DNA from: Rhodospirillum rubrum ATCC 11170
GTDB taxonomy: Bacteria > Pseudomonadota > Alphaproteobacteria > Rhodospirillales > Rhodospirillaceae
NCBI RefSeq assembly: GCF_000013085.1
Contig: NC_007643.1
Span: 62,001-126,000, forward strand
Length of the DNA: 64,000 nt
Direction of reading: 5' to 3'
Of this stretch, positions 40,652 through 49,257 are shown piece after piece. Position 1 is the stretch's first letter, and each line of letters starts with the position of its first letter. Both the position numbers and the translations under genes were made by a program. A model generated the notes under the pieces. That model was not told the DNA's origin and ran no database searches. It saw nothing but the letters and a program-made list of their open reading frames with translations.

Positions 40652-42541
40652 ATGGTTCCCGACGTTTCCCCTCTCCCATCCCCCGGTTCCCCCCTCCCAT
40701 CCCCCGGTTCGCCCTGCGCGGACGCGGTCTCCGCCGATCCCGCCCGCGTGTTGTTGGCTGATATCTGGGGATTCAAGGATTTCCGCCCCGGTCAGGAAGC
40801 GATCATCCGCGCCGTGCTGGGCGGCGAGGACGTGCTGGCGGTCATGCCGACCGGGTCGGGCAAATCGCTGTGCTACCAACTGCCGGCGCTGATGCGCCAG
40901 GGGGTGACCCTGGTCGTCTCGCCGCTGATCGCCCTGATGCGCGATCAGGTGGCCCAGCTTGACGCCCTGGGGGTGGCCGCCGGGGCGCTGAATTCCTCGA
41001 TCGACATGGACGGCTATCGCCGCGTGATGGATGGGTTGCGCGGCGGCCGTCTCAAGCTGCTCTACGTCGCCCCCGAACGGCTGGCCCGCCCCGATACCCT
41101 GTCCCTGCTGCGCGACAGCGGGGTGACGGCCCTAGCCATCGACGAGGCCCATTGCGTCAGCCAATGGGGCCACGACTTCCGCCCCGACTACCTGTGTCTG
41201 GGCAAGGTGCGCGAGGATCTGGGCGGGGTGCAGACGGTGGCCTTCACCGCCACCGCCGATGCCGCCACCCGCGATGATATCGCCGGACGGCTGTTCCCGG
41301 CGCCGCCGCGCCTGTTCATCGGCGGCTTCGATCGCCCCAACCTGCGCCTTGCCATGCGGCCCAAGGGCGACACCCGGCGGCGGATGTTCGAGTTCGTCGC
41401 CGCCCATACGGGCGAAAGCGGCGTGATCTATTGCGGCAGCCGGGCGCGCACCGAGGAATTGGCCGAGGGCCTGCGCGGCGCCGGCCACCGGGCCTTGCCC
41501 TATCACGCCGGCCTCGACAAGCCGGTGCGCGACGCCAATCAGGATGCCTTCCTGGCCGAGGACGGGCTGGTGATGGTCGCCACCGTCGCCTTTGGCATGG
41601 GCATCGACAAGCCCGATGTCCGCTTCGTCTGCCATGCCGATATGCCGCGCTCGATCGAGGCCTATTATCAGGAGATCGGCCGCGCCGGCCGCGATGGTCT
41701 GGCCGCCGATACCCTGACCTTCTATGGCCTGGACGATGTCCGCCTGCACCGCATGCGCATCGAGGAAAGTCAGGCCGGCGACGAGCAAAAGCGCGTCGAG
41801 ATCCAGCGGCTGAACGCCCTGCTGGCGCTGTGCGAAGCGCCGCGCTGCCGGCGCCAGACCCTGCTCGGCTATTTCGGCGAACGCACCGAGCCGTGCGGCA
41901 ATTGCGATCTATGCATCAATGGCGTGGAAAGCTTCGACGGCACCATCGAGGCCCAGAAGGCGATGTCGGCGATGCTGCGCACCGGCCAGCGCTTCGCCAC
42001 CGAGCATCTGATCAATATCCTGGTCGGCACCCAGACCGACGCCATCACCCAGTACGGTCACGATAAATTGCCGACCTTCGGCGTGGGCAAGGATCACACG
42101 CGCAATGTCTGGCGCTCGATCTTCCGCCAGATCAGCGCCGGCGGCCTGATCAGCCTGGATATCGCCAATCATGGCCGCTGGCTGATGACCGAGGCCGGCC
42201 GCGCGGTGCTGCGCGGACAGGCGGGCGTCGCGCTGCGCTCCGATGTGCTCGAAGCCGCCGGCCGCGGCGAGCGCAAGGACAAGGAGCGCCGGGCCAGTGC
42301 TCCGGCCGTCCAGCTCGAGGCCGACGATCGCGCCCTGTTCGACGCCCTGCGCGCCAAGCGCCAGGAGCTGGCGCGGGCCGAAAACGTGCCGGCCTATGTG
42401 GTCTTCGCCGATCGCACCCTGATCGAACTGGCGACCAAACGCCCGCCCAGCCTTGACGCCATGCGCGAGATCCACGGCATCGGCCAAAGCAAGCTCGCCC
42501 GCTACGGCGCGGCCTTCCTCGAGGTGATCACCGCCGGCTGA
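40652..42541 (+). CDS. recQ: ATP-dependent DNA helicase RecQ
   Basis: A 629-residue RecQ. It has motif 0/I (FRPGQEAIIRAVLGGED, MPTGSGKS), the DEAH box (AIDEAHCVSQWGHDFRP), helicase C-terminal motifs (ATVAFGMGIDKPDVRFV, QEIGRAGRDG), and the zinc subdomain with four Cys (RCRRQTLLGYFGE, CGNCDLC). An RQC winged helix and a C-terminal HRDC domain (residues about 545-620) complete the protein. It unwinds forked and structured DNA in RecF-pathway repair. The first 25 residues are a Pro/Ser-rich leader from a 21-bp tandem repeat. A later start is possible, but no better ATG is seen before the helicase core. Confidence 0.97.
   Translation: MVPDVSPLPSPGSPLPSPGSPCADAVSADPARVLLADIWGFKDFRPGQEAIIRAVLGGEDVLAVMPTGSGKSLCYQLPALMRQGVTLVVSPLIALMRDQVAQLDALGVAAGALNSSIDMDGYRRVMDGLRGGRLKLLYVAPERLARPDTLSLLRDSGVTALAIDEAHCVSQWGHDFRPDYLCLGKVREDLGGVQTVAFTATADAATRDDIAGRLFPAPPRLFIGGFDRPNLRLAMRPKGDTRRRMFEFVAAHTGESGVIYCGSRARTEELAEGLRGAGHRALPYHAGLDKPVRDANQDAFLAEDGLVMVATVAFGMGIDKPDVRFVCHADMPRSIEAYYQEIGRAGRDGLAADTLTFYGLDDVRLHRMRIEESQAGDEQKRVEIQRLNALLALCEAPRCRRQTLLGYFGERTEPCGNCDLCINGVESFDGTIEAQKAMSAMLRTGQRFATEHLINILVGTQTDAITQYGHDKLPTFGVGKDHTRNVWRSIFRQISAGGLISLDIANHGRWLMTEAGRAVLRGQAGVALRSDVLEAAGRGERKDKERRASAPAVQLEADDRALFDALRAKRQELARAENVPAYVVFADRTLIELATKRPPSLDAMREIHGIGQSKLARYGAAFLEVITAG
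40673..40714 (+). repeat. 21-bp tandem repeat at the 5' end of recQ, two copies
   Basis: Two copies of CTCCCATCCCCCGGTTCCCC plus C lie at 40673-40693 and 40694-40714 and encode LPSPGSP twice. The opposite strand carries runs of three to six G separated by short loops, which fit the pattern of a G-quadruplex. The repeat is in frame. Confidence 0.85.
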
Positions 42542-42566
42542 GGCGCCGATTCACCGGTGCCGAGTC

Positions 42567-42592
42567 CCCCGGCGTTCTGAAAACCGCCGGGG
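42567..42592. terminator. GC-rich hairpin after recQ
   Basis: CCCCGGCG and CGCCGGGG form a perfect 8-bp stem with a 10-nt loop, 25 bp after the recQ stop. No T-run follows, so it is a weak or Rho-assisted terminator candidate. Confidence 0.5.
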
Positions 42593-42781
42593 TGAAAGTC
42601 AGCATGGAGGGGCGAGGACGTTGGATGGACAACCTCCGATCTGTCCGACCAGACGGCGCCCTCTCGATCCAGTGCCCTCTTCCAAGATCGATCGAGAGAT
42701 TGGCATAGGATTGATTTGGGGTGATCCGGACTTCACACCGGGTGCGACCATAAGCTTGATTCTTGTCCCTCGGATCTCATA

Positions 42782-42796
42782 TGACCACAGTGGTCA
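42782..42796. promoter_or_regulatory. Palindromic operator candidate of the toxin-antitoxin operon
   Basis: TGACCACAGTGGTCA is a perfect 7+1+7 palindrome 20 bp before the antitoxin start. It follows directly on a possible -10 element CATATG (42778-42783), which has a TTGATT 16 bp upstream. Antitoxins of this kind bind such sites to repress their own operon. Confidence 0.6.
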
Positions 42797-42816
42797 CAAA
42801 AGGACGGGAGGCCTGC

Positions 42817-43059
42817 ATGCGCGAAATTCAGCTTCGGGACGCCAAGGCCCGCCTGTCGGCGGTGGTTGACGACGCGGTGCGCGGCGAGCCGGCTATCATC
42901 ACCCGGCATGGCAAGCGGGAGGCCGTGGTTCTGAGCTTCGCCGAGTGGGAGCGTCTTTCACAGGTGCCCTCTTTCGGCCGTTTGCTGATGAGCGCGCCGC
43001 TGGCGCCCGACGATCTGCCGCCCCGAAACGAAGCGCCGCTGCGCGATGCCGGGCTCTGA
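42817..43059 (+). CDS. Phd/YefM-type antitoxin
   Basis: An 80-residue protein with the Phd/YefM fold signature: MREIQLRDAKARLSAVVDDAVRGEPAIITRHGKREAVVLSF, where the N-terminal half binds DNA. The C-terminal 30 residues (LMSAPLAPDDLPPRNE) are likely the flexible toxin-neutralising part. The ATG at 42817 has GGGAGG 6 nt upstream, far better than an upstream in-frame ATG. The toxin gene starts 3 bp after its stop. The pair is probably autoregulated through the palindrome upstream. Confidence 0.92.
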   Translation: MREIQLRDAKARLSAVVDDAVRGEPAIITRHGKREAVVLSFAEWERLSQVPSFGRLLMSAPLAPDDLPPRNEAPLRDAGL

Positions 43060-43062
43060 ACC

Positions 43063-43497
43063 TTGTATCTGGTCGACACCAACGTTCTGTCGGCCAGGGC
43101 GCCGTCACGGGTCGCCCCGGTCGAACTGATCGCCTGGATGGACGCCCATTCGGCGGAGCTTTTCCTCTCGGCGGTGACGGTGGCGGAAATCGAGGACGGC
43201 ATCGCCAAGCTGCGTCGCGAAGGCGCGACGCGCAAGGCGGCCGATCTGATGGCATGGCTGGACGCGCTGCTGCATCTCTATGGCAACCGCATCCTGCCGT
43301 TCGACACGACCCTCGCGCGCCTGGCCGGCGTGCTTTCCGACCGGGCGCGGGCGCAAGGCCAGGCGCCGGGTTTTGCCGACATCGCCATCGCGGCGACGGC
43401 CAAACACCACGACCTGACGATCCTGACCCGCAACGTTCGCCACTTCGACCGCTTGGGCGTGCCGGTGATCGATCCCTTCGCGGCGTTGCCCCGGTAA
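43063..43497 (+). CDS. vapC: PIN-domain toxin, VapC/FitB type
   Basis: A 144-residue PIN ribonuclease. The acidic metal-binding residues are visible: Asp in LVDTNVLS, Glu in VAEIEDG, Asp in PFDTTLARL and Asp in GFADIAIAATA. The length and the GFADIAIAATAKHHDLTILTRNVRHF segment match the FitB/VapC group. Targets are usually tRNA or rRNA. The start is a TTG (TTG-TAT-CTG-GTC), directly before the first strand; no ATG or GTG is available there. It is coupled to the antitoxin and should be expressed at a lower level. Confidence 0.92.
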   Translation: MYLVDTNVLSARAPSRVAPVELIAWMDAHSAELFLSAVTVAEIEDGIAKLRREGATRKAADLMAWLDALLHLYGNRILPFDTTLARLAGVLSDRARAQGQAPGFADIAIAATAKHHDLTILTRNVRHFDRLGVPVIDPFAALPR

Positions 43498-43872
43498 CCA
43501 CAAAAAAACCTCTGGCAGTCCGCAGCCCCTCCCTGGGGTGGGGGCTGACATCGCGGGCCTGGACGACCGGCTGCAAACGGTGGAGTTGCGTTATAGCGGA
43601 CTCGTGACCATCTTTTCAGGAGAGGCTGTCGTCCAATTCTCTCGGCGGTGCGAGAAAAACGTCGCCTGGGTCGTTTTTCACGAGGGATAGATCAGAGCGG
43701 CGACGACGCGGAAAACCGGCGTTCCCTTTTCCGTTCGCCGCTCTCGCGTGAAAAAACCATAACCCTATGGCTTTTTCTCGCAAAACTCTAAACCAACTGT
43801 TTCAATGACAGCCTTGAGATCCCTTAGGCGGGCGGTCGACCGGCCGGGAAAAAAATCCAGTGGAGGAATGTC
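43498..43872. promoter_or_regulatory. Leader of the sugar ABC operon with three consecutive hairpins
   Basis: There is no gene in these 375 bases. Three inverted repeats lie in a row. One is GAAAAACG/CGTTTTTC at 43654-43661 and 43672-43679. The second is AGAGCGGCG/CGCCGCTCT at 43694-43702 and 43736-43744, with an inner CGGAAAA/TTTTCCG. The third is GAAAAA..CCATA/TATGG.TTTTTC at 43750-43777. The second resembles the hairpin at 49692-49738. Together they could be operators for a sugar-responsive repressor, or transcription-ending structures for the toxin operon. No regulator gene is adjacent. Confidence 0.55.
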
Positions 43873-45150
43873 ATGCGCAAGACCACGGGTGGCGGGTTCG
43901 GTGTCTCGTGTTTGAGTGCTTTGGCGCTGGTCGCCGGGCTGGCGATCGCCGCGCCCAAACCGGCGGCGGCGGGCGGTTCGGTCGAGGTGTTGCATTGGTG
44001 GACGGCGGGCGGCGAAGCCAAGGCGGTTTCGGCGCTGAAGGATCAGTTCGAGGCCGAGGGCGGCACCTGGATCGATTCGCCGGTGGCCGGCGGTGGCGGC
44101 GACGCGGCGATGACCGCTTTGCGCTCGCGGGTGATCGCCGGCAATCCGCCCTCGGCCGTGCAGCTCAAGGGGCCGTCGATCCAGGAATGGGCGGCCGAGG
44201 GCGTGGTCGCCAATCTCGATGACATCGCCAAGGCCGAAAACTGGGACAAGCTGCTGCCCGCCCTGCTGAAGTCGGTGGTGACCTACGAGGGGCATTACGT
44301 CGCCGTTCCGGTCAATATCCACCGTGTCGATTGGCTGTGGGCCAATCCGGCGGTTCTGGCCAAGGCCGGCGTCGCCGTGCCGACCACCTGGGACGAGTTC
44401 AATACCGCCGCCGAGGCCCTGAAGGCCAAGGGGATCATTCCGCTGGCCCATGGCGGCCAGCCCTGGCAGGACGCCACCTTGTTTGAAGTGGTGGTTCTGG
44501 GCCTGGGCGGGCCGGCCTTCTACCACAAGGCCCTGGTCGAATTGGACGACGCCGCCCTGCGCGGCGATACCATGGTCAAGGTGTTCGACCAGATGCGCCG
44601 CCTGCGCGGCTTCGTCGATCCCAACTTCTCGGGCCGCGACTGGAACCTTGCCACCGCCATGGTGATCAACGGCGAGGCCGGCTTCCAGATCATGGGCGAC
44701 TGGGCCAAGGGCGAATTCCTGGGCGCGGGCAAGGTCCCGGGCAAGGATTTCCTGTGCATCGCCGCGCCGGGCAAGGGTTTCTTGCTCAATTCCGACAGTC
44801 TGGTGATGTTCGACGTCAAGGGCGCCGATAAGATCGAGGGTCAGAAGACCCTGGCCCGCTTGGTGCTGGGCGAAACGTTCCAACGCACCTTCAACACCCT
44901 GAAGGGCTCGATCCCCGCCCGTCAGGGCATGGATCTGGCCGATTTCGACGCTTGCGCCCAGAAATCCCAAGCCGACCTGACCAAAGCCATCGCCGCCGAT
45001 AGCCTGGAGCCAAGCATGGCCCATGAAATGGCCGTTCCACGCTCGGTGCGCGGGGCGATCATGGATGTGGTCACCGCGCATTTCAATTCAAGCGAATCCT
45101 CGGCCGAGGCCGTGGCCCATCTCGCCGACTCCATCGCCCAGGCCCGTTAG
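43873..45150 (+). CDS. Sugar ABC transporter substrate-binding protein
   Basis: A 425-residue periplasmic protein with a signal peptide (hydrophobic core LSALALVAGLAIA, cleavage near AAAGGS). It belongs to the extracellular solute-binding family 1. The mature start VEVLHWWTAGGEAKAV and segments GNPPSAVQLKG, VPVNIHRVDWLWANP and GDWAKGEFL are close to glucose/mannose-binding proteins of the GtsA type. It is the first gene of a four-gene importer. The ATG at 43873 has GGAGGAATGTC just upstream. Glucose or a related hexose is the likely ligand, by similarity only. Confidence 0.92.
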   Translation: MRKTTGGGFGVSCLSALALVAGLAIAAPKPAAAGGSVEVLHWWTAGGEAKAVSALKDQFEAEGGTWIDSPVAGGGGDAAMTALRSRVIAGNPPSAVQLKGPSIQEWAAEGVVANLDDIAKAENWDKLLPALLKSVVTYEGHYVAVPVNIHRVDWLWANPAVLAKAGVAVPTTWDEFNTAAEALKAKGIIPLAHGGQPWQDATLFEVVVLGLGGPAFYHKALVELDDAALRGDTMVKVFDQMRRLRGFVDPNFSGRDWNLATAMVINGEAGFQIMGDWAKGEFLGAGKVPGKDFLCIAAPGKGFLLNSDSLVMFDVKGADKIEGQKTLARLVLGETFQRTFNTLKGSIPARQGMDLADFDACAQKSQADLTKAIAADSLEPSMAHEMAVPRSVRGAIMDVVTAHFNSSESSAEAVAHLADSIAQAR

Positions 45151-45195
45151 GGCTTTGGGCGCAAAAGCGGGTACCGGTTGTGGAGGGGAGCCCCC

Positions 45196-46065
45196 ATGCG
45201 CGACCTTGATCGTCTGATCCCCAAGCTGGTCATCGCCCCGTCGTTCGCCGCCGCCTTGCTGTTCGTCTATGGCTTCATCGGCTGGACGGTTTACATCTCG
45301 TTCACCAAATCGGGCATCCTGCCACGCTATGAATTGGACGGCGTTGGGCAATACGCCCGGTTGTTCGCCAATCCGCGCTGGGATGTGGCGGTGAGCAATC
45401 TGTTCGTTTTCGGCGGGCTGTTCATCGCCTTGTGTTTGGTGATCGGCATCTTGTTGGCGATTCTGATCGACCAGAAGATCCGCGCCGAGGGCGTGCTGCG
45501 CACCATCTATCTGTATCCGATGGCGGTGTCGTTCATCGTGACCGGCACCGCCTGGAAATGGATCCTCAACCCCGGCCTGGGCCTTGATAAGGTCATGCAC
45601 GGCCTGGGCTGGGAGGGGTTTTCCTTCGACTGGCTGATCAACCCCGAGAGGGCGATCTATACGGTGGTCATCGCCGGGGTCTGGCAGTCGTCGGGCTTCG
45701 TCATGGCGCTGTTCCTGGCGGGCCTGCGGTCGTTCGATCAAGAGGTGATCAAGGCGGCGACCATCGACGGCGCCGGCATGCCGACCGTCTATTTCCGCAT
45801 CATCTTGCCGTCGCTGCATGCGGTGTTCTTGTCGGCGGTGGTGGTGCTGGCCCATTTGGCGGTGAAAAGCTTCGATCTGGTGGTGGCCCTGACCGGTGGC
45901 GGGCCGGGCTATGCCACCGATATGCCGGCGACCTTCATGTATGCCATGGCCTTCCAGCGCAGCCAGCTTGGCACGGCGGCGGCCAGCGCGGTGATGATGC
46001 TGATGACGGTGATGGCCATCATCGTGCCCTATCTCTATTCCGAATTGCGGGAGCGCCGGTCATGA
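45196..46065 (+). CDS. Sugar ABC transporter permease 1
   Basis: A 289-residue inner-membrane permease of the MalF/UgpA class with six predicted membrane segments. The EAA loop that docks on the ATPase is AATIDGAGMPTVYFRIILPSL (about residues 195-215). A VALTGGGPGYAT segment typical of the class follows. The ATG at 45196 has GGAGGGGAG 6 nt upstream. It lies 45 bp after the binding-protein gene and overlaps the second permease gene by 4 bp (ATGA). Confidence 0.94.
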   Translation: MRDLDRLIPKLVIAPSFAAALLFVYGFIGWTVYISFTKSGILPRYELDGVGQYARLFANPRWDVAVSNLFVFGGLFIALCLVIGILLAILIDQKIRAEGVLRTIYLYPMAVSFIVTGTAWKWILNPGLGLDKVMHGLGWEGFSFDWLINPERAIYTVVIAGVWQSSGFVMALFLAGLRSFDQEVIKAATIDGAGMPTVYFRIILPSLHAVFLSAVVVLAHLAVKSFDLVVALTGGGPGYATDMPATFMYAMAFQRSQLGTAAASAVMMLMTVMAIIVPYLYSELRERRS

Positions 46066-47000
46066 GGGATGGCAGTATCAGGGACGCCGGGCCGCCCTTG
46101 CCCGCACCGCCGCCACCGCGCGCCGCGCCGATCGCCGGCCAAAGCGCCGGGGGGCGTCTCGCGCTGCGCATCGGTCTTTACGCGGTTCTGGTGCTGTTTG
46201 CGCTTTATTACCTTTTGCCGCTGTTCGTCATGCTGCTGACCTCGGTCAAAACGCTTGACGATATCCGCGCCGGGTCGCTGATCGCCCTGCCGCGAACCCT
46301 GACGTTTGAACCCTGGCTGAAGGCCTGGGACTCGGCCTGCGTTGGCGTGCAATGCGCTGGGCTCAAGCCCTATTTCCTCAATTCCCTGCTGCTGGTGGTG
46401 CCGGCGGTGGCGATCTCGACGGTTTTGGGGGCGCTCAACGGCTATGCCCTGACCAAATGGCGCTTCCCCGGCTCGCAGCTGATCTTCGCCCTGATGCTGT
46501 TTGGCTGTTTCATTCCCTTTCAGGTGGTGCTGTTGCCGATGGCCAGGGTGCTGGGACTGGCCGGGCTGGCCGGCAGCATCCAAGGGCTGATCCTGGTGCA
46601 TGTGGTCTATGGGCTGTCGTTCACCACGCTGTTCTTCCGCAATTTCTATATGACCGTCCCCGACGAGCTGGTGCGGGCGGCGACCATCGACGGCGCCGGC
46701 TTCTTCCGCATCTTTTTTTCGATCCTGCTGCCGATGTCGCCGCCGATCATCGTCGTCACCATCATCTGGCAGTTCACCCAGATCTATAACGACTTCCTGT
46801 TTGGCGTGTCCTTCACGGTCAGCGGCGGGCAGCCGGTCACGGTGGCGCTCAATAATCTGGTCGCCAGTTCGACGGGGGTGAAGGAATACAACGTCGATAT
46901 GGCCGCCGCCATCCTCACCGCCCTGCCGACCCTGGTGGTCTATGCGGTGGCGGGCAAGTATTTCATCCGCGGGCTTTCGGCCGGCGCGGTCAAGGGGTAG
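46062..47000 (+). CDS. Sugar ABC transporter permease 2
   Basis: A 312-residue permease of the MalG/UgpE class. An N-terminal Pro/Ala-rich cytosolic leader of about 30 residues precedes six membrane segments. The EAA loop is AATIDGAGFFRIFFSILLPMSPP. With the first permease it forms the membrane channel. The ATG overlaps the preceding stop, ensuring balanced synthesis of the two subunits, and the ATPase gene follows 6 bp after the stop. Confidence 0.94.
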   Translation: MRDGSIRDAGPPLPAPPPPRAAPIAGQSAGGRLALRIGLYAVLVLFALYYLLPLFVMLLTSVKTLDDIRAGSLIALPRTLTFEPWLKAWDSACVGVQCAGLKPYFLNSLLLVVPAVAISTVLGALNGYALTKWRFPGSQLIFALMLFGCFIPFQVVLLPMARVLGLAGLAGSIQGLILVHVVYGLSFTTLFFRNFYMTVPDELVRAATIDGAGFFRIFFSILLPMSPPIIVVTIIWQFTQIYNDFLFGVSFTVSGGQPVTVALNNLVASSTGVKEYNVDMAAAILTALPTLVVYAVAGKYFIRGLSAGAVKG

Positions 47001-47006
47001 CGGGCG

Positions 47007-48125
47007 ATGGCATCACTCGGCATTCGCGGCATCACCAAGCGCTTTGGCGCCACCGAGGTGCTCAAGGGCATCGATCTTGATCTCGACGACGGCGAATTCC
47101 TGGTTCTTGTCGGGCCCTCGGGCTGTGGCAAATCAACCCTGCTCAATATCATCGCCGGCCTGGAAACCCCCAGCGAGGGCGAGGTGGTGATCGGCGGCGC
47201 CGTGGTCAACGACGTGGCGCCGCGCGACCGCGACATCGCCATGGTCTTCCAGTCCTATGCGCTTTATCCGACGATGACCGTGCGCGAGAACATCACCTTC
47301 GGCCTGCGCATGCGCGGCGTGGCCAAGCCCGAGCGCGAGCGGGCGGTGGCCAAGGTCGCCACCATGCTGCAGATCGGGCCGCTGCTTGATCGCAAGCCGG
47401 GCCAGTTGTCGGGCGGACAGCGCCAGCGCGTGGCGATGGGCCGGGCCCTGGTGCGCGATCCGCAGATTTTTTTGTTCGACGAGCCGCTGTCCAATCTCGA
47501 TGCCAAGCTGCGCGTCGAGATGCGCCACGAGATCAAGACCCTGCACCGCGCCGTGGCGCGGACGATGGTTTATGTCACCCACGATCAGGTCGAGGCGATG
47601 ACCCTGGCCAGCCGCATCGCCGTGATGCATCAGGGCGTCATCCAGCATTATGGCACCCCGGCCGAGATTTACGAGCGGCCGGCCAATCTGTTCGTCGCCG
47701 GCTTCATGGGCGCCCAATCGATGAATTTCGCCAAGGGCCTGCTGGTCGGCGACAGCCAGGGCGGCGGCATGGCAGTGCGCCTGGACGAGGCCAAGGGGCC
47801 GCTTGATCTGCCGCTCGCCCGGCCCGGCAACGGTTGGCGATCGCACCTTGGCCGGCCGGTGATCCTGGGCTTGCGGCCCGAATACATCGGGGCGGCCGAT
47901 CCGGCGGGCCTGCCGCCGGGGCTGGTGGCGGTCGAGCGCCGGGTCGATATGATCGAGCCGACGGGGGCCGACACCATGGTGTTCTTCCAGCTTGGCGGCA
48001 CCCCGGCCTCGGCCCGCGTCGCCCCACGGGCCATCCCCGGCGTTGGTCCGGGAGCGTTGTCGACCCTGGCCTTCGATATGACCGCCGCCTCGCTGTTCGA
48101 CCCGGACACCGAACGCCGGCTGTGA
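47007..48125 (+). CDS. Sugar ABC transporter ATP-binding protein (UgpC/MalK type)
   Basis: A 372-residue ATPase with Walker A GPSGCGKST, Q loop VFQSYALYP, signature LSGGQRQR, Walker B IFLFDEPLSNLD and H loop YVTHDQVEAM. A C-terminal OB-type regulatory domain from about residue 240 (ILGLRPEYIG, GADTMVFFQLGG) is typical of MalK/UgpC. It energises the importer encoded upstream. It converges on the HlyD-like gene with 10 bp between them. Confidence 0.95.
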   Translation: MASLGIRGITKRFGATEVLKGIDLDLDDGEFLVLVGPSGCGKSTLLNIIAGLETPSEGEVVIGGAVVNDVAPRDRDIAMVFQSYALYPTMTVRENITFGLRMRGVAKPERERAVAKVATMLQIGPLLDRKPGQLSGGQRQRVAMGRALVRDPQIFLFDEPLSNLDAKLRVEMRHEIKTLHRAVARTMVYVTHDQVEAMTLASRIAVMHQGVIQHYGTPAEIYERPANLFVAGFMGAQSMNFAKGLLVGDSQGGGMAVRLDEAKGPLDLPLARPGNGWRSHLGRPVILGLRPEYIGAADPAGLPPGLVAVERRVDMIEPTGADTMVFFQLGGTPASARVAPRAIPGVGPGALSTLAFDMTAASLFDPDTERRL

Positions 48126-48135
48126 AGGGAGCGGC

Positions 48136-49101
48136 TTACGGCCGCAAGGCCCGCCGGTCGGGCCAAGGCAAGGTGTCGGTCAGCCGCACGAAGGCGTGAC
48201 CGCTCAAGCCGGTGCGCAGATTGCCCAAGGGTAGACCCATCGGATCGGGAACCAGATGGGCCTTGACCCGAACCATTGGCGCCGCCGATCCGCCGACCCC
48301 CGAGGGAACCCGGGCGTCGGGGGCGATGAACGCCAGCGTGGCGGCCAGCACCCGGTCGGGATGATCCTCAAGCACGATCCGCGCCTCCGCCCCCTTGGGA
48401 ACGCGCCCGGCGTTTTCAGCGTCTAGGAAGAAGGTCATGAACACCTTGGCCGGATCGAGCAGGGTGAAAACCGGATCACCGGCCTCAAGGCGGTCCCCCG
48501 GCTCGACCAGCCGGTAAAGCACCTGTCCGCCGATCGGCGCCCGGATCTCGGCCCCCTCCATCAAGGCCTTGAGACGGCTTACCTCGGCTTCGGCCAAGGT
48601 CTTTTCCCGGTCGATGGCTTCGGCCCGCGCCGTGATCTCGGCCAAGGCGACGCGGGCGGCCTCTTCGCCCTGGCGGCGTTGCTCGACCGATTGGCGCGAC
48701 ATCTGACGGCGGCTTTGCAGCACCAGGGCCCGTTCCATTTCCTGGTGGGCGGCGGCCATGGCGGCCTCGGCCTCGGCCAGCGGGGCGGCGATCTCGGCTT
48801 GCGCCGCCTGGGCACCGGCCGCCCGCATGCGGGCCTCCGACAGCGCCGGGGCCAGTGTGGGGCTGTCGATGCGCGCCAAAGGCTGGCCGGCTTCGACCAC
48901 GGCGCCCTCCTCGATCAGCACGGTCTCGATCCGGCCGCCAAGGGGGGCGGCCAGGGTGATCTCGCGCGCTTCGATGCGGCCGGACCCGACGACGATGCCC
49001 TCGGGCAGGCGCGGGGTCATCAGCCGGTTCCAGGCCAGCCAGCCACCGCCGCCGACGACGATCAGCAAAAGCAGGGCGAGCAAAAGAGAAGACAGTTTCA
49101 T
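48136..49101 (-). CDS. HlyD-family membrane fusion / secretion protein
   Basis: A 321-residue periplasmic adaptor anchored by an N-terminal helix (SSLLLALLLLIVVGGGGWLAW). It has the biotinyl-lipoyl-like halves (LAAPLGGRIETVLIEEGAVVEAGQPLARID and IRAPIGGQVLYRLVEPGDRLEAGDPVFTLL) on either side of an Ala/Glu-rich coiled-coil hairpin (about residues 85-175). It resembles the YhiI/YbhG type that works with ABC-2 exporters. The start MKLSSLLL at 49101 is the one that places the anchor at the N-terminus. No exporter ATPase or permease lies directly downstream, since the next gene is convergent. Confidence 0.9.
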   Translation of the reverse strand: MKLSSLLLALLLLIVVGGGGWLAWNRLMTPRLPEGIVVGSGRIEAREITLAAPLGGRIETVLIEEGAVVEAGQPLARIDSPTLAPALSEARMRAAGAQAAQAEIAAPLAEAEAAMAAAHQEMERALVLQSRRQMSRQSVEQRRQGEEAARVALAEITARAEAIDREKTLAEAEVSRLKALMEGAEIRAPIGGQVLYRLVEPGDRLEAGDPVFTLLDPAKVFMTFFLDAENAGRVPKGAEARIVLEDHPDRVLAATLAFIAPDARVPSGVGGSAAPMVRVKAHLVPDPMGLPLGNLRTGLSGHAFVRLTDTLPWPDRRALRP

Positions 49102-49257
49102 GGGAGCGGTCCCGAGGGAAAAATGAAGCCCGGTCGGAAAAAAGGAGGGGAGAAAACCATCCGCCGAGGACCCGGGCTGGGTCAGTATGGGCACCCGCCG
49201 AAAGACCGTTCAATCGTTGTTTTCGGGGCTTTGGCGGGAAAGCGGGCAGGGACGTCG

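Noticed and set aside
42704-42722. Sigma-54 promoter before the toxin-antitoxin pair
   Set aside because: TTGGCATAGGATTGAT resembles -24/-12 but has A instead of the invariant C at -12, and nothing suggests RpoN control.
43873-48125. Glycerol-phosphate (ugp) importer
   Set aside because: The binding protein has the short sugar-type N-terminus and glucose/mannose-like segments; the UgpC-like ATPase alone is not diagnostic.
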